Both the position numbers and the translations under genes were made by a program. Positions 9,769-19,282 of a DNA stretch of 64,000 nt are shown here, piece by piece. Source of the stretch: Methanosarcina acetivorans C2A (GTDB taxonomy: Archaea; Halobacteriota; Methanosarcinia; Methanosarcinales; Methanosarcinaceae); contig NC_003552.1 of NCBI RefSeq assembly GCF_000007345.1, forward strand, positions 1,116,001 through 1,180,000, in the 5' to 3' direction. Each line of letters starts with the position of its first letter. Position 1 is the stretch's first letter. Under the pieces are notes generated by a model that ran no database searches, had not been told where the DNA came from, and was given only the letters and a program-made list of their open reading frames with translations.

Positions 9769-10397
9769 GGTCAGGAGAAATCCGCAGGGAAAAGGATCTT
9801 TTAAAGGATGATTCGGCGTGGGCTGACTTTTTAATCTCAAAGGGAGCCCTTATCCTTGCCAGTGTAATCTTCTTTGCAGCCTTTTTTCAATTGATTGCAG
9901 GGTTTAAAGATCTTGAGGCTCAAGAACAGCTTGAGTTCCTTGCCAGGGATTTCAAAGTAGTGGTGGACGAAGCTGGAGCAGAGAGTTTTGAGAGAGAGGC
10001 TTCGGAAGAGTTTTCCTATCGCTTTGATGAGAACGAAATCTTTCGGGCTTCTCCGTTTGGGAAAAATATAGAGGTTTTGGTTTCAGGAGAGTATGTTCAT
10101 TTGAAGGCAAAATATGATGAAAAAAGTTTCAGCGCTGTAAGACCCTTTGCTTTCAGGGTTCTGCCTTTCAACGAGTCCGTACTCCGGGAAAGTCTGCATA
10201 CAGAGTTCGGAGCGGAGGGATGTGAAGACTCTCCTCTTACAGCTGAACTTCAGGAAATTAAGGCTTTCCTTCAGGTCTCAGGGGCCAGGGAAGTGGTTTT
10301 GAACGCAGGTGAAAACGTCTCCATAAAGAAAGAACTTATTTATTTGAAGGATAGTGAGGGGGTCTCTGCTTTTGGTTGCGTCCTTGTTTATCAGTAA
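9765..10397 (+). CDS. Pilin-like exported protein 2
   Basis: 210 residues. Short charged N-terminus (about 27 residues, REKDLLKDDSAWADFLISKGA) followed by one hydrophobic helix (ALILASVIFFAAFFQLIAGF, residues ~31-50) and an extracellular domain with little hydrophobicity. The start ATG overlaps the previous stop by four bases, so it is translated together with gene 1. No enzymatic motif. Most likely a minor pilin or pilus-accessory protein; this is inferred from topology and gene arrangement only. Confidence 0.65.
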   Translation: MRSGEIRREKDLLKDDSAWADFLISKGALILASVIFFAAFFQLIAGFKDLEAQEQLEFLARDFKVVVDEAGAESFEREASEEFSYRFDENEIFRASPFGKNIEVLVSGEYVHLKAKYDEKSFSAVRPFAFRVLPFNESVLRESLHTEFGAEGCEDSPLTAELQEIKAFLQVSGAREVVLNAGENVSIKKELIYLKDSEGVSAFGCVLVYQ

Positions 10398-11007
10398 GGT
10401 TGTGTCCCGACTTACCGGTAATTTACAGTCAGCTGGGAGAATATTCGCAGCCGGGACAAAATTCGGGAAAAAATCCGGCGCTTCATCCAGCACTTCATCT
10501 GGTATTTCGATCCTCAGGGATGAAAGGGGAGTCCTTGAACCTCATTCCGATCTTGTAGCCACTGCTCTTGCCGTTATAGGGTTAGTGGTTCTTACAGTTC
10601 TCCTGTCAAGGGCATATATGGGGTATGAAGACAGTTCTTTTGCCCTTGAGAACTACGAAAGTGCGTCTCTTCTTGCAGGAACGGTAGCAGAAGCACCTGT
10701 CCTTCATGCCGAAAACCCGGGTACGCTTTCGGCGTCAGCCCTTGACAAGCTTTCAGGGGCCGACGGGCATGATGAGAGTATGAAATTTTTTGCAGCCTTT
10801 TCCGGAAACTATCCTTTTCTGGTCGAAGTTCGGACCGAAGACGGGCGCTGGCAGTGGTTACTCGAACCCGATATGGTGGAACCCGGTTACCTTACGGGGA
10901 AACGGGAAAAAGTTGCGGCTTCAGTGCCGGTTGTAATCGAGTTAAGCCCTGCGGAATCAGTTCCCGGAACCCTTACTGTGGTGCTGTATAAAACTTCCTG
11001 GGTGTAA
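10354..11007 (+). CDS. Pilin-like exported protein 3
   Basis: Up to 217 residues from GTG 10354, which overlaps gene 2 by 44 bp; GTG 10402, five bases after that stop, is an alternative giving 201 residues. The recognisable part begins at DERGVLEPHSDLVATALAVIGLVVLTVLLSRAY (acidic head, then a hydrophobic helix around residues 62-85 of the long form), the same layout as gene 1. Third member of the cluster. No homologue recognised by name. Confidence 0.6.
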   Translation: MRGSLLLVASLFISKVVSRLTGNLQSAGRIFAAGTKFGKKSGASSSTSSGISILRDERGVLEPHSDLVATALAVIGLVVLTVLLSRAYMGYEDSSFALENYESASLLAGTVAEAPVLHAENPGTLSASALDKLSGADGHDESMKFFAAFSGNYPFLVEVRTEDGRWQWLLEPDMVEPGYLTGKREKVAASVPVVIELSPAESVPGTLTVVLYKTSWV

Positions 11008-11043
11008 AAAAACTCAGGCCGGAGAGAGTATTGAAAACAGAAA

Positions 11044-12429
11044 GTGACAGGGTTCTGGAAAGGATCTCTGATTCAGGGGGTGAAATCTCTGAAGTCTTTG
11101 AAAGCTTCTCAAAATTCCGGAGTGCCAAACAATGTAAATAATGAAAAAGTAAAGGAAGAAGCTGTTAAGGAATTATCTGTTTATGTTACGGGGTCTTCCG
11201 TTTATATCAATGGATCTTCTAATCATGTCAAAGAATCCTCTATTAAGGAATCTTCGGCTTATTCCACAGTTTTTGATGCCCTGTTTTTGCTTGTATTAAT
11301 CTCACTTTCCGGAGTTCTTCTTATGCCTTCCCTGCAGGCCGATGAGCAGTATGTTGCAGCCGGATATGTGACTTCTTCAGAAATGGACACTTATCTGCTC
11401 GAGTCCCTGCTTTCCTGCAAACTTGAGGACTTTGAGTACGAAATCTCTCCTCTTTCGGTGCTGAATGTTTCAGTCCCCGAAAACTCGGTTGTGGAAAGTC
11501 CTGCTCACACTCTTTTCGGGAAGGAACAGAAACACAGGACTTTTGCTGACCTGACCGCCGACTACCTTGCCATCTCCCTTTCCCTGTCAAAAAACGGTTC
11601 AGCCGTTTCTCTCAATCCCCTTGCTGAGGACTATTCGGCTCAGGCTTCCGAAGCTATCGCAATTTATCTGGACAGGAAAATCGCAGGAAGGTTTTCTTAT
11701 CGGTTTGAAGCTTACTGGTATCCCGTGGAAGCTTTTCCTCTGGGGAGTGAACTTATAGTTGGGGACAAGCCTCCTGCAAATGCTATCCGGCAGAGTACAA
11801 AGCTCTCCATGCCCCTTTATGCCAGTGCACCTTCCAGGGGTTCCCTTCTTGCCTGCGTAAATGATTCCGTGCTTGAAGCTTCTCTTAACGTTTCTGAGGA
11901 AGAGGCTTCAAGAGAACTTTTCCGGGCTTTTAATGCTTCTCTTGATGCTGCAGCGCTTGAAGGGGCGGAAACGGTTGTTGGACTGATTTTCCCGTCAGAC
12001 TATTCGGGGTCTGTTTTTGGAGAAGAAGCCGATGAATCTTTTGAGACCCTGCTTTACGGGGTTTCTGAAAATGCGGGTGAAGCCAATTCCTCCTCAACGG
12101 AAGACGAATTTAATGCTTATCTCTCAACCCTTCTTGAATCCGGGTTTGCCCCTGATTCGGAGCCCTATCCCGAAAACTATTCCGAAAATGTATCCGCGGC
12201 AGAACTCTCTCTGCTTGAAGACCTGCTGGCGGACCACATCCGAACAGAGATAAGGGCAGAACTTGAAGCTGAATTTTCGGGCGAGATTAATGAGACTGTT
12301 CATTCCATAATCGAAGTTGAAGATCTCTCTGAGGCTCAGGCTCTTAGGGATGCCCGGATAGAGGAAATTTACAGACAGGTAAATCCTGGGGGGGCAAGGA
12401 TAGTCCTTTATCTCTGGAAACCGTTTTAA
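11044..12429 (+). CDS. Large pilin-like/exported protein 4
   Basis: 461 residues from GTG 11044. A long low-complexity N-terminus rich in Ser, Lys and Val precedes a hydrophobic helix (TVFDALFLLVLISLSGVLLM, residues ~77-96) and a ~360-residue extracellular domain rich in Ser, Glu and Ala. The start is doubtful: TTG 11031 in another frame has GGAGAGAG at good distance and encodes a charged 36-residue peptide before meeting TAA at 11139-11141, so the 5' part may contain a frameshift. Closes the four-gene cluster. Confidence 0.6.
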   Translation: MTGFWKGSLIQGVKSLKSLKASQNSGVPNNVNNEKVKEEAVKELSVYVTGSSVYINGSSNHVKESSIKESSAYSTVFDALFLLVLISLSGVLLMPSLQADEQYVAAGYVTSSEMDTYLLESLLSCKLEDFEYEISPLSVLNVSVPENSVVESPAHTLFGKEQKHRTFADLTADYLAISLSLSKNGSAVSLNPLAEDYSAQASEAIAIYLDRKIAGRFSYRFEAYWYPVEAFPLGSELIVGDKPPANAIRQSTKLSMPLYASAPSRGSLLACVNDSVLEASLNVSEEEASRELFRAFNASLDAAALEGAETVVGLIFPSDYSGSVFGEEADESFETLLYGVSENAGEANSSSTEDEFNAYLSTLLESGFAPDSEPYPENYSENVSAAELSLLEDLLADHIRTEIRAELEAEFSGEINETVHSIIEVEDLSEAQALRDARIEEIYRQVNPGGARIVLYLWKPF

Positions 12430-12600
12430 CAACCTGAAATCCCGGAATTCCGACACAAAGTATATATCCTATGGTGCGTTCTCTAGTCATGTTTTTACCG
12501 AAAACTTATGCTTTTGCAGGAGTTCCTGAAAAAAGCCACGCAGCAGTTTGCTGTGGCGGATTAAATCTCCCGATCGATTTGTTGGTCCGTTATAATCGGT

Positions 12601-12610
12601 AAAGATATAA
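12601..12610 (+). promoter_or_regulatory. Candidate TATA element of rps15
   Basis: AAGATATAAC about 58-67 bp before the rps15 start would place transcription initiation near 12630 and leave a leader of roughly 40 nt. The ribosome-binding site AGGAG is at 12656-12660, seven bases before the ATG. Prediction from spacing only. Confidence 0.35.
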
Positions 12611-13126
<516 letters not shown>

Positions 13127-13153
13127 TCCTGGAATTTTTGATTTAATTAATAG

Positions 13154-13173
13154 GGTTTGCCAGAAGGCAAACC
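13154..13173 (+). terminator. Hairpin after rps15
   Basis: GGTTTGCC-AGAA-GGCAAACC forms a perfect 8-bp stem with a four-base loop 28 bp after the rps15 stop, followed by ACTTTTTTAA at 13181-13190. It could end transcription of rps15. Confidence 0.6.
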
Positions 13174-13289
13174 TCTCTATACTTTTTTAATGTGTGAACC
13201 CCTTCTGTACTCTGATATGAGAGTTCAGAAAGTGTAGTCCAATGTTTTTTTGGTCATAGTCGTTTTTCATTGTTCCATTATAACTTTCG

Positions 13290-14084
13290 TTATCTACTTG
13301 CAACGTAGCCTGTGCTGCAGTCCCATGCAGGGCTCCCCGGGACGACACATCGAATTCCTGAAACCTCTCCAATGACCACAGGTAGACCGTATACCTCTTC
13401 GATTACCTGAGGGGTAATTATTTCCACCCCTCCGTGGGCATGAATTTTTCCCCCTTTCAGAAGGATAAACCGGTCTGCATATCTGAGGGCCTGGTTAAGG
13501 TCGTGCATCGTCATCACAGCCGCGATCCCGTGTTCAAGGACTATCTTCCGGATAATAGCCAGGATCTCCACCTGATTCTTCAGGTCAAGGCTGCTTGTCG
13601 GCTCGTCAAGGAGCAGGACTTTTGGCTCCTGGACAAGGGAACGGGCTACTGCTACCTTCTGAAGTTCTCCTCCGCTCATCTCATCGATATAGGACAGGCG
13701 CAGGTTTTCCATCGAGAGCAGCCTGAAGACTGAATCGACGATCTTTAGGTCCTTTTCCGTAATATTCCATTTTATATGGGGCCGCCGTCCGAGAAGGACT
13801 GCATCAAAAGCTGTCAGCCTTCCTGTCTCCACGCGCTGCGGGACATATCCGATACGTCGGGCAATCTCCATTGTCCCGAGGTCGAAAAGGTTTTCCCCGT
13901 CGATATGGACTGCTCCCTCTTTCGGATGGAGAATTCTGTTCAGGCATTTTAACAGGGTAGTCTTGCCAACGCCGTTTGGTCCCAGGATTGCGACAACTTC
14001 GCCTTCATCGATCGAAAAGGCAATCTCGTTAAGGATCTTGCGGTTATGATATAAAAACTGAAGTTCTTCTACAGAAAGGATTAT
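13290..14084 (-). CDS. ABC transporter ATP-binding protein of corrinoid/iron-chelate importer
   Basis: 264 residues if started at ATA 14084. FepC/BtuD-type ATPase with Walker A GPNGVGKTT, Q-loop YVPQR, signature SGGELQKVAVARSL, Walker B VLLLDEPTSSLD and the switch histidine in TMHDLNQAL. The frame is open upstream to a TAG but holds no ATG, GTG or TTG before 13871, which would delete Walker A. ATA 14084 overlaps the TAA stop of the permease (ATAA), exactly where an ATGA overlap is normal, and GGGGGT lies seven bases ahead. So either AUA initiation or a mutated start. Last gene of a minus-strand SBP-permease-ATPase operon. Confidence 0.85.
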   Translation of the reverse strand: MILSVEELQFLYHNRKILNEIAFSIDEGEVVAILGPNGVGKTTLLKCLNRILHPKEGAVHIDGENLFDLGTMEIARRIGYVPQRVETGRLTAFDAVLLGRRPHIKWNITEKDLKIVDSVFRLLSMENLRLSYIDEMSGGELQKVAVARSLVQEPKVLLLDEPTSSLDLKNQVEILAIIRKIVLEHGIAAVMTMHDLNQALRYADRFILLKGGKIHAHGGVEIITPQVIEEVYGLPVVIGEVSGIRCVVPGSPAWDCSTGYVASR

Positions 14085-15151
14085 CGTTGATACCCCCTAA
14101 TAAGCAGATAAATAAACGTAGGTGCCCCCATAAAAGCGGTGAGCACGGAAACCGGAAGCACGTATGGTGCTATTATAAGCCTCGCGGCTGTATCCGAAAT
14201 AAGAAGGAGTAGTCCTCCCATAACGGCAGAGCCCGGGATCAGGTACCTCTGGTCGTCCCCTATGAGCCGCCTGACCATATGTGGGCAAATTAATCCAACA
14301 AAGCCGATGACCCCTAGAAAGGCTACAATTACTGCCGATACCAGCGCTGCCACAACCATGCCTATAAGCCTTATTTTTTCCACATCGACTCCGAGTCCCT
14401 TTGCGGTCTCGTCTCCTGCATCGATAGCGTTATAGTTCCAGCGGTTGATGGCGAAAAATAAGATCGCAAGCAGGACAATTCCTGTCATAATTGCCAGTTC
14501 ATTCCAGTTTGCTCTCCCAACATCTCCAAATGTCCAGAAAACGACGGCAGCAAGCTGGGTGTCGTCAGCAAAATACTGCAAAAACATTGTTCCTGCTGTG
14601 AAGAGAGAAGAGAGTGCAACTCCGGCAAGCACCATTACTTCAGGAGAAGATCCCCGTATCCGGGAGATGATGAGGATTATCCCTGTTGCGAGGAGACAAA
14701 AGAAGAATGCAGTCATAGTTGTCAGGTAAGGGTTGTTGATCGTAACTGCATTTGCAACAGTTGACTGCATTTTTCCTGTTCCGAGGATGATCACAGAGAC
14801 GGCAGCTCCGAAAGCGCCTGCATTCGAGATCCCCAGGGTAAACGGAGAGCCCAGGGGATTGCGCAGGATCGACTGCATCACCACTCCTGTTATGGAGAGT
14901 CCGATTCCCGCAACAATTGCCGCAAGCGCCTGGGGGAGGCGGATGTTCCAGATAATAGCATCCCACTTGGTTGAGACATTTTGCCCCATCAGTGTTTTTA
15001 GTACCTCATAGGGGGGGATGGATACGGCCCCAACAGAGATAGAATATATAAACATTAAGAAGAGGAGGATGACTCCCCCCAGGATATAGATGGATTTGCG
15101 TCGTACATATCCGAGGTAGTCAGCCGGAATCTCTCCATTGTAAAGGTGCAC
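14081..15151 (-). CDS. FecCD/BtuC-type permease of corrinoid/iron-chelate importer
   Basis: 356-residue permease with about ten hydrophobic helices, of the FecCD family (type II ABC importers for B12, haem or siderophores). Conserved blocks include RLPQALAAIVAGIGLSITGVVMQ near residue 70, NPLGSPFTLGISNAGAFGA and the ATPase-contact region GVIGFVGLICPHMVRR near residue 280. It is 18 bp downstream of the binding-protein gene and overlaps the ATPase gene. Substrate cannot be told from the permease; the nearby corrinoid genes are 10 kb away and not in the same operon. Confidence 0.92.
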   Translation of the reverse strand: MHLYNGEIPADYLGYVRRKSIYILGGVILLFLMFIYSISVGAVSIPPYEVLKTLMGQNVSTKWDAIIWNIRLPQALAAIVAGIGLSITGVVMQSILRNPLGSPFTLGISNAGAFGAAVSVIILGTGKMQSTVANAVTINNPYLTTMTAFFFCLLATGIILIISRIRGSSPEVMVLAGVALSSLFTAGTMFLQYFADDTQLAAVVFWTFGDVGRANWNELAIMTGIVLLAILFFAINRWNYNAIDAGDETAKGLGVDVEKIRLIGMVVAALVSAVIVAFLGVIGFVGLICPHMVRRLIGDDQRYLIPGSAVMGGLLLLISDTAARLIIAPYVLPVSVLTAFMGAPTFIYLLIRGYQR

Positions 15152-15169
15152 TTCTTTGTACCCTCCGTT

Positions 15170-16378
15170 TTACAGAGAAAGCTGTGTGAAGCCAAGGTCA
15201 TCGTATTGCGCATTCAGCTCTGAAAATACAGGCTTTCCCACAAAGAAGGTGAATATCTCCTCAGCTTTTGTCTCCGGATCGATATCTTCAAACCGGTCCG
15301 GGTAGAGAACTTTCCCAACGTAATAGGCGTTTGAAAGTACTGACTCGTGGTTTGTACTGTAGTAATTATAGGGTACTACACCGTAGACATTTCCATTCTT
15401 CACAGCTGAAAGTCCTGCGAGTGAGGAATCTGTCTTTAGCTCGTTGATGGCTCCGCCGTCCCCAAGCTGAATTGTTCCTACGTCAACAAAGATATATTCA
15501 GGGTCCCATTCTACGAGTTTTTCTTTGGATATGTCGGCATGGTCCACCCCGATTCCGGAGGCAACATTGTTTGCATGCACCCAGAGGAATGGGGCATAAG
15601 ATGGCTCTGTGGAAATTATCCCGTGGGCTCCTGCACTGCTCACTCCGCCTACATAAACTGTCCTTTGTTCGGCTTCGGGAATGTCTGCCGTCCTGTTATC
15701 AAGGTCTTCCATTATTGCTTCAAAGTAAGAAATCACTTCTTCTGCTCTTTCTTGCTTTCCGACAACTTCTCCCATTAACCGGATAGAGCTGTAAATATCA
15801 GCTTTATCTTCCTCGCTTCTTGTAGACCCGTATGGGAAGGCGATTACAGGTATGCCTGTTTTTTCCTGGAGCTCGTCGGCATTTGCGGCAGCAGTTGCAG
15901 GGTCGTTTGAATCCGTTTTGAGGATGACCTGCGGGCCGATTGCGATGATCTTTTCAGGGTCATCATTGCCTCTGAATTCGCCTATCAGCGGATAGTCCTT
16001 CAGTTGAGGATTTGCAAGGGCGTAGGGACGACCTTCGATCTCTGACTCCCTTGTCTCTATGCTGTCAACTCCGACTATGAGGTCCTGGGCCTGAAGGTAT
16101 ACAAGGTAGCGCAGGCACCCTGCTCCTGAACAGACGACACTTTCGACGTTTGAAGGTATAGTGACTTCTCTACCGAACCCGTCCGTAATTGTGACTTCTG
16201 CCGACTCTACCGATTCATCGGTACCTGTTGTGATCCCTTCAGAATCAGCCTGAACCGTGCTTTTTGCATCTTCGGACGATGTGGTGTTGTCCGTGCATCC
16301 TGAACTTGCGATCAGGGAAACGATAAGCACTCCGATGAAAATAAGTTTCTTCAATTTAATACCTGGGGAGATTTTCAT
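15170..16378 (-). CDS. Periplasmic-type binding lipoprotein of corrinoid/iron-chelate importer
   Basis: 402 residues. N-terminal signal with a lipobox-like LIASSGC (Cys about residue 28), followed by a Ser/Thr/Asp/Glu-rich tether and a BtuF/FepB-like binding domain (FGREVTIPSNVESVVCSGAGCLRYLVYL onward; ends given only), with the usual 'GPQVIL' and 'VPYNYYSTNHE' segments. It would capture a metal chelate outside the membrane for the downstream permease. GAGG eight bases before the ATG supports the start. Ligand could be a corrinoid or an iron complex. Confidence 0.9.
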   Translation of the reverse strand: MKISPGIKLKKLIFIGVLIVSLIASSGCTDNTTSSEDAKSTVQADSEGITTGTDESVESAEVTITDGFGREVTIPSNVESVVCSGAGCLRYLVYLQAQDLIVGVDSIETRESEIEGRPYALANPQLKDYPLIGEFRGNDDPEKIIAIGPQVILKTDSNDPATAAANADELQEKTGIPVIAFPYGSTRSEEDKADIYSSIRLMGEVVGKQERAEEVISYFEAIMEDLDNRTADIPEAEQRTVYVGGVSSAGAHGIISTEPSYAPFLWVHANNVASGIGVDHADISKEKLVEWDPEYIFVDVGTIQLGDGGAINELKTDSSLAGLSAVKNGNVYGVVPYNYYSTNHESVLSNAYYVGKVLYPDRFEDIDPETKAEEIFTFFVGKPVFSELNAQYDDLGFTQLSL

Positions 16379-16535
16379 GTTACTTTCCTCTATTTTACTA
16401 GAGAATGTGTATTACATAAAGTTAACTAATTTTTTCAAATAATTCTTACAATGTCAATTATTTATTAGAATTGGTGTGATTTGTTACGATTTTGATTTTG
16501 ATTGATGGTATCCGTGCTTGTGGAAGTAGTGTTTT

Positions 16536-16605
16536 ATGGACCCATTATTATGGACCCATTATTATGGACCCATTATTATGGACCCGTTATTATGGACCCG
16601 TTATT
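16536..16605. repeat. Five tandem copies of a 14-bp unit
   Basis: Unit ATGGACCCATTATT repeated five times without interruption; the last two copies read GTTATT in place of ATTATT. It lies in the 460-bp spacer between the importer operon promoter and the 3' end of the tubulin-like gene. The rest of that spacer (16606-16842) is AT-rich with short near-repeats and no recognised gene. Confidence 0.9.
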
Positions 16606-16842
16606 ATTCATTCCCGACACTGTGATGTCTTGTAACCGTTAACTTTTTTGATAGGTTCAGAACGGAAAAACCCTGGCTTAAAGGAAGCTCCGATAGAAAT
16701 CTCGGAATAGAAAATTCAGGCTCAAAAAAGGTCGCAATCGAAAACTAGGAATAGGAAAATCGAGTTCAAAATAAGTTCAATAAAAATGTCTGAAAAACCT
16801 GAAAAACGAAAGAATAATATCAGAAGGAGAAGGACCTAAATT

Positions 16843-17958
16843 TCAGTATTCAGGCTCCATCCCTTCAATTTGCGAAAAGGCTTTTTCCATTTTAGATCCT
16901 TCTTCCACACGCTGTTTTTTTGCCTTCTCCTGATTAATCGCCTGGACAGCTACGCTGTAGAGATTTTCCATTTCACGGGCTGTCTCCAGGGTGAGTACAG
17001 ATAGGACCTGAGGGTACTCGCCACTGCGCACGATTATCCCCTTAAATACATGCCCTACGGCTCCAGATAACTTTTCGATTTCAGTAGAGATATCATCTAT
17101 GCTCAGGTATTTGCGGTCGCCTTTGATCACAATCATTGCCCTGCTCGCTTCTTCATAAACATCGGTTGAAAACAGAAGACTTGAAGGGGAAAGTGAATTC
17201 TGGATTGCTGTTTTGATAGGTATTTCCTTATCAGCCCTGAAAAAACCCATCGTTGCAAGGCCTGCTCCCCCGCTCATGACAGTCTGAAAATCCCCAAGGT
17301 CTGTTACCATCATCATCTCACTGTCGAGGGCATCAAGCAGGAAGAGTATACGTTCGGCAATCATGTCGTTAATGCCATCATAGGCTTCCTGAATGCTTCC
17401 TCCGATGTTTTTAAGGTACTGGTTATCTGCAAGGATTATTCCATCAGCTCCGTTCTGGCGGATTTCCTGAATCGAAAAGGCGGTATTTTGCAGATAAAGC
17501 GTTCCCTCTTCCCTGAAAGGGAGGACAACGAGACAATAAACAGGATAATTATATCGTTTTTTCATCTCTTTTACGAGAAGAGGGGTAAACGAAGAACCGG
17601 TCCCCCCGGAAGCCGAGGTTATCACAAATGCCATATCAAAATTGCCCCTGTCCTCAATCTGCCGCATTATTATCTCTTTTTTCTCCTCAAAAACCTGCTT
17701 TCCGACATTCCGGTTTGCACCAACCCCATGCAGGTGCTCAATATGGATTCTATCCTTCGCTTTTGTAAATTTCATCTCTTTCAGGTCATTAATTGCAGTG
17801 TTCAGTGCAAGAGTTTCGACATGGCTTTTAAATCTCTGCGTGGAATAAAACCTGGCAAGTTTGCCGCAGCTTTTCCCCCCTCCCAGTGCATGCCGGTTAA
17901 TGGAATCAAGAATCCTGTTCCCGCATTGCCCGTTTCCTATTATCAGTATATTGAGCAA
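16843..17958 (-). CDS. Tubulin/FtsZ-superfamily GTPase-like protein, uncharacterised
   Basis: 371 residues from TTG 17958 (M-L-N-I-L-I-I-G-N-G), chosen because GGAGGAG lies four bases upstream; the frame continues open to 18066 but the extra 36 residues look non-coding. Features: N-terminal nucleotide-binding strand NILIIGNGQCGNR, and the tubulin signature as SASGGTGSSFTPLL (GGTGSS instead of GGTGSG/GGGTGTG) near residue 140. The C-terminus (residues ~325-371) is charged and helical (EKAKKQRVEEGSKMEKAF). It is too divergent to call FtsZ or CetZ. It follows a signal-bearing membrane-anchored protein by 55 bp, suggesting an operon acting at the envelope. A broken second copy lies at 20004-20392. 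Confidence 0.75.
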   Translation of the reverse strand: MLNILIIGNGQCGNRILDSINRHALGGGKSCGKLARFYSTQRFKSHVETLALNTAINDLKEMKFTKAKDRIHIEHLHGVGANRNVGKQVFEEKKEIIMRQIEDRGNFDMAFVITSASGGTGSSFTPLLVKEMKKRYNYPVYCLVVLPFREEGTLYLQNTAFSIQEIRQNGADGIILADNQYLKNIGGSIQEAYDGINDMIAERILFLLDALDSEMMMVTDLGDFQTVMSGGAGLATMGFFRADKEIPIKTAIQNSLSPSSLLFSTDVYEEASRAMIVIKGDRKYLSIDDISTEIEKLSGAVGHVFKGIIVRSGEYPQVLSVLTLETAREMENLYSVAVQAINQEKAKKQRVEEGSKMEKAFSQIEGMEPEY

Positions 17959-18013
17959 AAAACTCCTCCATTTCAAGAATATTTCCACATTTTTCCTGTC
18001 TGGAGTTATCCTA

Positions 18014-19282
18014 TTAATATCGGTATTGCCTGTGTCTTCTATATATATGGACCCCAATGGCTGCAAGGATAATTATAAAAATTATGATATACAGCGGATT
18101 TTTAATGAGAAAATCGAACTTCCCTTCTTTGACATTGATACTCGGTGTGGTTGACTTATTGCTCCCTTTCAGGTTTCCGGCGTCTATGCCGTTGTTGTAT
18201 TCATAAGAAAGTTCAGAACTTACATTATAAGTACCAATTTCTTTTGCTTTTAAGGTATATGTGAACTCTTTGTCGTTATTTGGTTCCAGTGTCTCGATAT
18301 ATATTCTGGGAGTTCCGCCTACGGTTTCAATGCCATCTTCGCCTTCCACATACTCAAGGCCTTCCGGAACAAGAATATCAAGGCGGACAGCCTGCGCAGG
18401 AGCATTGCCTGTGTTTCTCAGGACGACCGTAGAGGTTATCTCTCCATTTCTTTCTATGGATGAGACATCCACATTCATTACGGTTTCAACATTTGCACTT
18501 TGCTTATTTCCTTCACTTACGTTTATAGAAGGAGTGTTAGAAGAAGATTGGTAGGTCTGGCCTGCGCTGTTAGTATAAGTAGCGGTCACGGCTTTGAGGT
18601 CGAAGGTTCCTGCCTCGGTTGCCTTTAATTTATATATGTAAACGAGAGTCTCAGGAACCGATTCTCCATAATCGATTTTGGGAACTGCACCTGAAACTTC
18701 ATACGTGGTCTCTTCAAGGACAAAGTGTTCCTGTTTCGGGTCTGTAAACAAAACGTTATTTGCAGTATCGTTTCCGGTATTCTTTGCTTTTACCGTAACG
18801 GTTATTTCCTCTCCGAGTTCGATTTTCGATTTATCTATAGACTTTGTTATTACAATCTCCGGGTCTCCTGCGAAAGTTGCTTCAGAACGCCCTTTTTCAA
18901 CAACTTCACTCACGTAGAGGTCTCCTGCGTTATAGTCTGATATGCTGATCTCAACCGTTGCTCTGGGCAATACTCCTCCAGTGTGCACGGACTTCAGGCG
19001 CATCTGGATTTTACCCCCCTCTTCAAAGTCAAACTCAACACTCTCGTTTACATCCAGCAGGCCATTTGCTACCTCTTTATCCTTTTCATACACATAATAT
19101 GAGGCTGTATTGGCTTCAGGAAAGATATCAGTGATTTCGATTATGTAATTGTTAAGCTGATATGCCTGTTCTTCCTCAATATCTCCCTCATATACTACAG
19201 TTTTTGCCGAAGCTGTACTGCCAGATATCAGCAGGACAAGAAAAGCAAACAAAACAGTTATGTAAATCCCTTTTAGTTTCAC
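18014..19282 (-). CDS. Membrane-anchored surface protein with DUF11/CARDB-like beta-sandwich repeats
   Basis: 422 residues. Signal peptide (KGIYITVLFAFLVLLISGSTASA, residues 3-26), an N-terminal domain, then two Ig-like segments with the typical NTGN (KAKNTGNDTAN and VLRNTGNAPAQ) patterns of DUF11/CARDB domains, and a C-terminal membrane helix (NPLYIIIFIIILAAIGVHIY, residues ~393-412) with a basic tail, so most of the protein is outside the cell. Start is GTG. It precedes the tubulin-like gene by 55 bp on the same strand. The pairing suggests a cell-shape or surface-organising function; that is inference. Confidence 0.75.
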   Translation of the reverse strand: MKLKGIYITVLFAFLVLLISGSTASAKTVVYEGDIEEEQAYQLNNYIIEITDIFPEANTASYYVYEKDKEVANGLLDVNESVEFDFEEGGKIQMRLKSVHTGGVLPRATVEISISDYNAGDLYVSEVVEKGRSEATFAGDPEIVITKSIDKSKIELGEEITVTVKAKNTGNDTANNVLFTDPKQEHFVLEETTYEVSGAVPKIDYGESVPETLVYIYKLKATEAGTFDLKAVTATYTNSAGQTYQSSSNTPSINVSEGNKQSANVETVMNVDVSSIERNGEITSTVVLRNTGNAPAQAVRLDILVPEGLEYVEGEDGIETVGGTPRIYIETLEPNNDKEFTYTLKAKEIGTYNVSSELSYEYNNGIDAGNLKGSNKSTTPSINVKEGKFDFLIKNPLYIIIFIIILAAIGVHIYRRHRQYRY

